From contig JBKBXU010000189.1 in assembly GCA_046313675.1 (NCBI GenBank), forward strand, positions 1-8,904: a DNA stretch of 8,904 bases, in the 5' to 3' direction. Positions within the stretch are counted from its first letter, which is position 1; each line of letters begins with the position of its first letter. Positions 6,701 through 8,904 of the stretch are shown here, piece by piece. The stretch is from JBKBXU01 sp046313675. Its GTDB lineage: Bacteria; Bacteroidota; Bacteroidia; Cytophagales; Cytophagaceae. The notes beneath the pieces were generated by a model that saw only the letters and a program-made list of their open reading frames with translations, did no database searches and was not told where the DNA came from. The position numbers were made by a program, and so were the translations under genes.

Positions 6701-8904
6701 TACGATTTGTGCAGATTCTGCTTATGCACCGGTTGCCGGAGCTGTTACCGTGGCCTCCGGAGGGGTATGGTCTTCTACCGGAACGGGTTCCTTCGCTCCC
6801 AACAATACTACGTTGAATGCAAGATATTATCCTTCTGCTGCTGATACAACAAACGGAACGGTTACGCTTACGTTGACATCCAGCGGTAATGGAACCTGTA
6901 ATGCGGTTACAGATCAACTACTATTGACCATTAATCCGCAGCCTGTAGTTGATGCAGGCCCGGATCAAACCATATGTGCTGATGCCATTGGTGCGGTATT
7001 GAACGGATCGGTCTTGCATTCAGGAGGAGGAGAGTGGACAACATCGGGAAGCGGTAGCTTTACAAACGACCAGGACCTTGCTGCTACGTATCAGCCATCT
7101 GCTGCTGATATGGATGCCGGAGTTGTGTCGCTTACCCTTACTAGTACCGATAACGGGCTTTGTCGTCCTGTATGGGATAGGATGGTACTTGTGGTAACAC
7201 CGGCACCTACGGCCGATGCGGGAGGTAATCAAACGGTGTGTGCCGATGTAAGTGGTGTAGGTTTAAATGGATCTGTTACGGTAGCCACAGGTGGTATATG
7301 GACAAGCACGGGAACAGGTACATTTGATGATCCCAACAGCATAGTAACTACCTATCACCCTTCACAGGATGATATCGATGCAGGTACGGTACGGTTGACT
7401 TTGACTACTACAGGAAACGGTAATTGTAATGCGGTTTCAGATATTGCGGATATTACTATAACCCCGGCGCCTACGGTAGATGCGGGAGATTTGCTTCCTA
7501 TATGCGGTGATGTTTCTGTGATACAGCTAAACGGTGAGGTTACGATTGCAACCGGAGGTCAGTGGTTTACTTCAGGAACCGGGTATTTTACTCCAAATGC
7601 TGCAACATTGGATGCTGAATACCATCCGTCTTCTTCTGATGTAAACAATGGGGGAGTCACCCTGACCTTAAGAACCTCCGGAAACGGAACTTGTAATGCG
7701 ATTGAAGATCAGGTTGTTTTGACCATTACTCCTATACCTACGGTTAATGCAGGCCCGGATCAGGTAGTTTGTGCCAATAATTCAGCCATCCAACTTGCCG
7801 GTGCAGTGACTGTTGCTGAAGGTGGAACATGGTCTGGAGGTACTGGTACTTTTGCACCAAATGCAGATGCTTTGAATGCCGTGTATGCTCCATCCCAGGA
7901 TGAAATTGATGCAGGAACTGTAACCTTAACGCTTACATCAACAGGTAATGGTACTTGTAGTCCTGTTTCTGATTATGTAACGTTTACTATAACGCCTGCT
8001 CCGCTGGTTAATGCTGGAAACGATCGAAATGTTTGTGCCAACAATGCTACCGTAAATCTTTCAGGTTCGGTGACCGTAGCAACAGGAGCTGAATGGATCG
8101 GAGGAACAGGCGTCCTTACTCCAAACAGAGAGTCGCTTTCTATTGCTTATACTCCTTCTCAGGATGAAATTGATGCAGGGTTTGTTGTTCTTACCCTTAG
8201 CAGCACAGGCAACGGAAATTGTCTTCCGGTAAGCGATGAGGTGCGTGTAAATATTTCTCCTGCTCCGACGGTAGATGCCGGGGATGCACAAACGGTTTGT
8301 GCAAATAACTCCGAAATTCAACTGGCAGGTTCATTTACAGGCGCCGGTGGTGTTATTTGGTCCGGAGGTTCCGGTTCGTTCTCTCCATCACCTACTACAC
8401 CTGGTGCTGTTTATTCCCCATCGGGCGATGACATTGATGCAGGCTCTGTGCTGCTGACCTTGAGAACAACTGATAATGGAAATTGTATTGAGGTTTGGGA
8501 TGAGGTTACCATGACCATCACCCCGGCTCCGACAGCTAATGCGGGACCTTCTCAAACTATTTGCGCCGATGCATCGGGTGTTCAGCTAAACGGATCAGTG
8601 ACTGTGGCTGACGGAGGTGAATGGTCAACTTCGGGAACAGGTACTTTCGCACCGGGAGCAGATGACCTTAGTGCTGTATATACTCCTTCAACTGACGATA
8701 TTGATGCCGGTTCGGTTTCTTTTGCACTGACAACTACCGGTAATGGCGATTGCCAGGCTGTAATTAGCAGTACAGTTGTAAATATAACACCTGCTCCAAC
8801 TGTAAATGCAGGCCCTGATCGCACCATTTGCGCCGATGCAGGTTTTATAAGCCTGAATGGGACCGTAACAACGGCAACCGGTGGGGTTTGGACTACTTCC
8901 GGAA
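651..8904 (+). CDS. Giant SprB-like repeat surface protein, probable T9SS-secreted adhesin (5' part, open at window end)
   Basis: A single frame runs from the ATG at 651 to the window edge without a stop: 2,751 whole codons and one extra base. The codon before the ATG is an in-frame TAA (648-650), so the start cannot lie upstream. No Shine-Dalgarno is visible, as is normal in Bacteroidota. Domain order: signal peptide (1-25), 12-cysteine module (about 26-243), one SprB-type repeat (about 244-325), then 27 full repeats of 85-93 residues and a partial 28th (327-2751). The predicted product is an extracellular string of beta-sandwich domains of several thousand residues. Known SprB is a giant mobile adhesin on the surface of gliding Flavobacterium, secreted by T9SS with help from SprF. 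The divergent PorP/SprF gene at 1-237 fits the same partnership. A C-terminal type B sorting domain is expected beyond 8904 but cannot be seen. Ligand and exact role are unknown. It could equally be a non-motility adhesin or a biofilm filament. I see no frameshift or internal stop. Confidence 0.95.
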   Translation, partial: MRIFKKLFWRGLFLLLLFSAKTSYAQLGGCNAGVPVIEVDLSSKVDCVWTSFHEFANGRITRSGQCCGVANNINCILFVVTLHPDAERINFNVLGGAMPDNLDYTISCAQPPRQGGTPVCMEGSGPHYINYCKPGSNWNTFQVTSIAKPSVSPPTYVSDGCQGVLSAEGYETNTIQWNSIYPGTPGQYNHFLSCASNCATTTVNAQPGYPPYVDYEVRGTPAGGCGGDVVIQTVRVTFVDDKAITFSPPNPNICFGGSNTSVTANISGGLAPYNYSWVRQSNGAPAGNTQTISVNQDTYTVTVTDATNCPPTVASVTVTANPSPIAVTAGPDVVSCTNNPAVELTSSVQMATGVVWTGGNVANYSTSNAVLNPIYTPTAAENMAGNVITHTVTTSGNGNCPPESDQLTHTIVAAPTISLNGPFSSCANNPSTPLSGTVTDAVSVEWLGGNGSFFPNRNTLDATYTATATEVENGNVSLTLRAYGHASCLPVDQSTSISFTQAPTVDAGDNFTVCANNRTVTLNGEVTVATGGSWSGGSGDYSSQFTPVTEYTPSQAEVDAGFVRLTLTSTGNGLCSAVSDEVDINITVAPIVNAGLDRTVCKNNAVVTLNGSIAHAGGFTWTGGAGGTFSPPGVLNPTYTPTQTDLNNNSVTLRLTSTDHGNCNPVFDEMTINYTNPPVVNAGADQTVCANNATVTLTGSVTGATGGTWSGGTGAFANANSTSTTYAPSTTDISNGSVNLILTSVGNGNCLPVRDTVVVTILPAPIVNSGGPVTVCANNSSVSLNGSVVNSAGNPGTGEWIGGTTSSFSTNRTDLNASYTPSEAEIINGSVTLTLRSTDNGLCNPVQATKVITISPAPTVNAGSNRTVCANNSTVTLNGSVTGATGGEWTGGTGTFVPDRQTLNATYTPSLDERNNLTTVNLTLTTTGNGSCNAVSSAMSISITPAPVVNAGTDRTVCANNASVTLNGTITGALGGEWIGGAGIFNPNRQTLNATYTPSADEISAQGLTLTLSSTGNGNCNVVQDQMGITITPSPIVNAGAPQSVCANNVAITLNGSVTNSAGNPGTGEWIGGTGNFSTNRQDLAAVYTPSSAEISSGSVSLTLRSTGNGNCNAVLANVTHTITPAPVVNAGSDQMVCANNPQVSLNGSVTIADGGTWTTNGSGTFLSNASDLNATYTPSPTDITNGSVRLTLTSSDVNNCTPVSSSMDVTISPGPTANVGPASKQIVVCSNNPTVNLNGSVTVASGGEWIGGMGTFSPNRQTLNATYIPAPMETAMPVMALILETTGNGNCLPARDTLRIFFLPAPVVNAGPDQSICRNNSAVQLAGQVTGSSQTRTWSGGSGSFSPNPNDLNAVYNPTPQELINGSVTLTLTATRSGCNPVSDNVVINFTDAPTVDAGPDRNICSNNPSVSLGGSSSTGAGVWSGGNGTFSPNSLNSVYTPTPAEITAGSLELTLTSDDNGNCLPVEDVMRITFTPAPTANAGNPQTVCANNSTVTLNGSVTVATGGVWSGGSGGVFTPNANTLNATYIPSAADRTNGSALLTLTTTGNGNCSPVTSQVGITITPAPVVNAGNDINSCANNSTVTLNGSVTVASGGLWVGGSGIFSPNRNALNATYTPTSSEVAEGSVTLTLVSTGNGNCNQVSDQVQINYAPTPLVNAGSDQTLCGTVTSVQLNGQVTNAGGGVWTTNGSGTFSSASALNAQYIPSAADRTPGNTVTLTLTSANHGACNPVTDQMQITFTAIPTVNAGPNKTVCTNDFPVQLEGSGSPATWSGGGGTYSPNASTLNATYQPTATEISNGSVTLTLTTTANGPCLPVSSTVTITLPPGPVVNAGPDRTVCGDVNSVPMTASVQNAGGGIWTTDGTGTFSPNATTINAVYIPSVTDKADGSINLRLTSTGNGSCSAVSDLMVLTITPPPTVNAGPDMTRCGDIGGFTLNGQVTVASGGVWTTTGSGSFNPDNATLNATYIPSAQDVEDGFVDFTLTTTGNGTCNAVSDQMRLTLTPAPTVNAGPDNTICADSAYAPVAGAVTVASGGVWSSTGTGSFAPNNTTLNARYYPSAADTTNGTVTLTLTSSGNGTCNAVTDQLLLTINPQPVVDAGPDQTICADAIGAVLNGSVLHSGGGEWTTSGSGSFTNDQDLAATYQPSAADMDAGVVSLTLTSTDNGLCRPVWDRMVLVVTPAPTADAGGNQTVCADVSGVGLNGSVTVATGGIWTSTGTGTFDDPNSIVTTYHPSQDDIDAGTVRLTLTTTGNGNCNAVSDIADITITPAPTVDAGDLLPICGDVSVIQLNGEVTIATGGQWFTSGTGYFTPNAATLDAEYHPSSSDVNNGGVTLTLRTSGNGTCNAIEDQVVLTITPIPTVNAGPDQVVCANNSAIQLAGAVTVAEGGTWSGGTGTFAPNADALNAVYAPSQDEIDAGTVTLTLTSTGNGTCSPVSDYVTFTITPAPLVNAGNDRNVCANNATVNLSGSVTVATGAEWIGGTGVLTPNRESLSIAYTPSQDEIDAGFVVLTLSSTGNGNCLPVSDEVRVNISPAPTVDAGDAQTVCANNSEIQLAGSFTGAGGVIWSGGSGSFSPSPTTPGAVYSPSGDDIDAGSVLLTLRTTDNGNCIEVWDEVTMTITPAPTANAGPSQTICADASGVQLNGSVTVADGGEWSTSGTGTFAPGADDLSAVYTPSTDDIDAGSVSFALTTTGNGDCQAVISSTVVNITPAPTVNAGPDRTICADAGFISLNGTVTTATGGVWTTSG
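726..1379 (+). other. Cysteine-rich N-terminal module of the giant protein
   Basis: Residues 26-243 contain 12 cysteines (30, 47, 66, 67, 75, 108, 120, 132, 161, 194, 198, 225), unlike the two per domain in the later array. Notable stretches are a CC pair at 66-67, FVVTLHPDAERINF (78-91), and GPHYINYCKPGSNWNTFQVTSI (positions 125-146, described by position; key residues Cys132, Pro134, Gly135, Thr140). From memory, a similar CC...CxxFVVTL...GPHxxxxCKPG module precedes repeats in other very large Bacteroidota T9SS proteins; I cannot name a database family. The even cysteine count and extracytoplasmic location suggest up to six disulfides (inference). It may cap the filament tip or bind a ligand. 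Confidence 0.7.
1380..1625 (+). other. SprB-type repeat domain (single copy)
   Basis: Residues 244-325 carry the SprB-repeat signature: NICFGG near residue 252, SGGLAPYNYSW (267-277), then TYTVTVTDATNC (298-309). SprB repeats are short beta-rich modules named for the Flavobacterium gliding adhesin and widespread in large Bacteroidota surface proteins. Only one copy is present here, placed between the cysteine-rich module and the long array of a different repeat. It supports assignment to the SprB-like adhesin class but does not by itself prove a role in motility. Confidence 0.85.
3021..3060 (+). repeat. NSAGNPGTGEWIGG insertion, copy in R6
   Basis: R6 carries an extra loop (SAGNPGTGEW) before the conserved WIGG, making it one of the three longest units (93 residues). 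The only other repeat with this insertion is R9, exactly 810 bases downstream, where the same residues use nearly the same codons. This near-identity contrasts with the wide codon divergence elsewhere in the array and points to duplication of a three-repeat segment or gene conversion. Confidence 0.8.
3831..3870 (+). repeat. NSAGNPGTGEWIGG insertion, copy in R9
   Basis: This is the second copy of the loop insertion found in R6 (3021-3060). Over these 40 bases I see only a few third-position differences (ggg/gga, ggt/ggc, ggt/gga), all synonymous. The downstream part of both units is also alike (FSTNR, DL, LRST). Confidence 0.8.
6147..7742 (+). repeat. Block of six subtype-B repeats (R18-R23)
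   Basis: In these six consecutive repeats the first cysteine is followed by an acidic motif (CGDV, CGDI, CADS, CADA, CADV, CGDV) instead of CxNN. The tryptophan is followed by two hydroxylated or aromatic residues and then xGxG (WTTDG, WTTTG, WSSTG, WTTSG, WTSTG, WFTSG) instead of WxGG. All are 88 or 89 residues, a tighter range than in subtype A. R16 (5625-5891) and R27-R28 (8535-8904) have the same character. R1-R9, R11-R15, R17 and R24-R26 are subtype A. The block arrangement suggests expansion by local tandem duplication of one subtype. Confidence 0.8.

Larger units (their letters stand above)
1629..8904 (+). repeat. Tandem array of 27 complete and 1 partial ~88-residue Ig/PKD-like repeats (R1-R28)
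   Basis: Each unit is counted from the residue before N/D-A-G in the VNAGPD-like motif. Starts: 1629, 1905, 2163, 2424, 2688, 2949, 3228, 3495, 3759, 4035, 4302, 4575, 4839, 5094, 5361, 5625, 5892, 6147, 6414, 6681, 6948, 7212, 7476, 7743, 8007, 8271, 8535, 8802. Lengths are 255-279 bases, mostly 264-267. Consensus order: VNAGPD, Cys1 in TVCANN or TICAD, LNGSVT, GGxW, GTGTF, LNATYTPS, GSVTLTLTSTGNG, Cys2 in NCNPVSD, ITITPAPT. The alternating short beta-like strands suggest an Ig- or PKD-like beta-sandwich with a Pro-rich link to the next unit (inference; I do not know the exact family). Cys1 and Cys2 are present in all 27 complete units. R1, R2 and R11 are the most divergent. R12 has a shortened Cys2 loop (RSGC). 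Synonymous codons vary widely between units, so DNA identity is much lower than protein identity. Confidence 0.95.

Noticed and set aside
1629..8904. DNA repeat array as a CRISPR or non-coding satellite
   Set aside because: The period of about 264 bases is a multiple of three, the frame is continuously open and conservation is at protein level.

Overview
The window looks like chromosome from a gliding or T9SS-equipped member of the Bacteroidota. Three things support this: a truncated PorP/SprF-family gene, a signal peptide ending in the Bacteroidota-typical Ala|Gln, and a huge Thr/Asn/Gly/Ser-rich repeat protein that opens with a SprB-type module. Translation starts lack Shine-Dalgarno sequences, as is usual in this phylum. 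The order or genus cannot be fixed from the sequence.

Layout. Bases 1-237 (minus strand) hold the N-terminal 79 codons of a PorP/SprF-like outer-membrane protein that runs off the left edge. Bases 238-650 are a very AT-rich divergent intergenic region with no convincing gene. It carries a 15-bp imperfect hairpin and two near-identical small palindromes. From 651 to the right edge a single uninterrupted plus-strand reading frame of 2,751 codons is open at its 3' end. It is preceded directly by an in-frame stop (648-650), so the start at 651 is well fixed.

The giant protein has, in order: a signal peptide (residues 1-25), a 12-cysteine N-terminal module (about 26-243), one SprB-type repeat (about 244-325), and a tandem array of 27 complete repeats plus a truncated 28th. 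The repeats are 85-93 residues each, mostly 88-89, and are predicted to be Ig/PKD-like beta-sandwich domains. Every complete repeat keeps two cysteines and one tryptophan. The array falls into two sequence subtypes in which the residues after the first cysteine and those after the tryptophan change together. Lysine is almost absent, and aspartate rises towards the right end.

How the genes may work together (inference): in Flavobacterium, SprF is needed for secretion of the giant gliding adhesin SprB through the type IX secretion system, and PorP/SprF proteins are generally associated with cargo carrying type B C-terminal domains. The divergent pair here is probably a secretion helper and its giant cell-surface cargo, with a type B sorting domain expected beyond the right edge.
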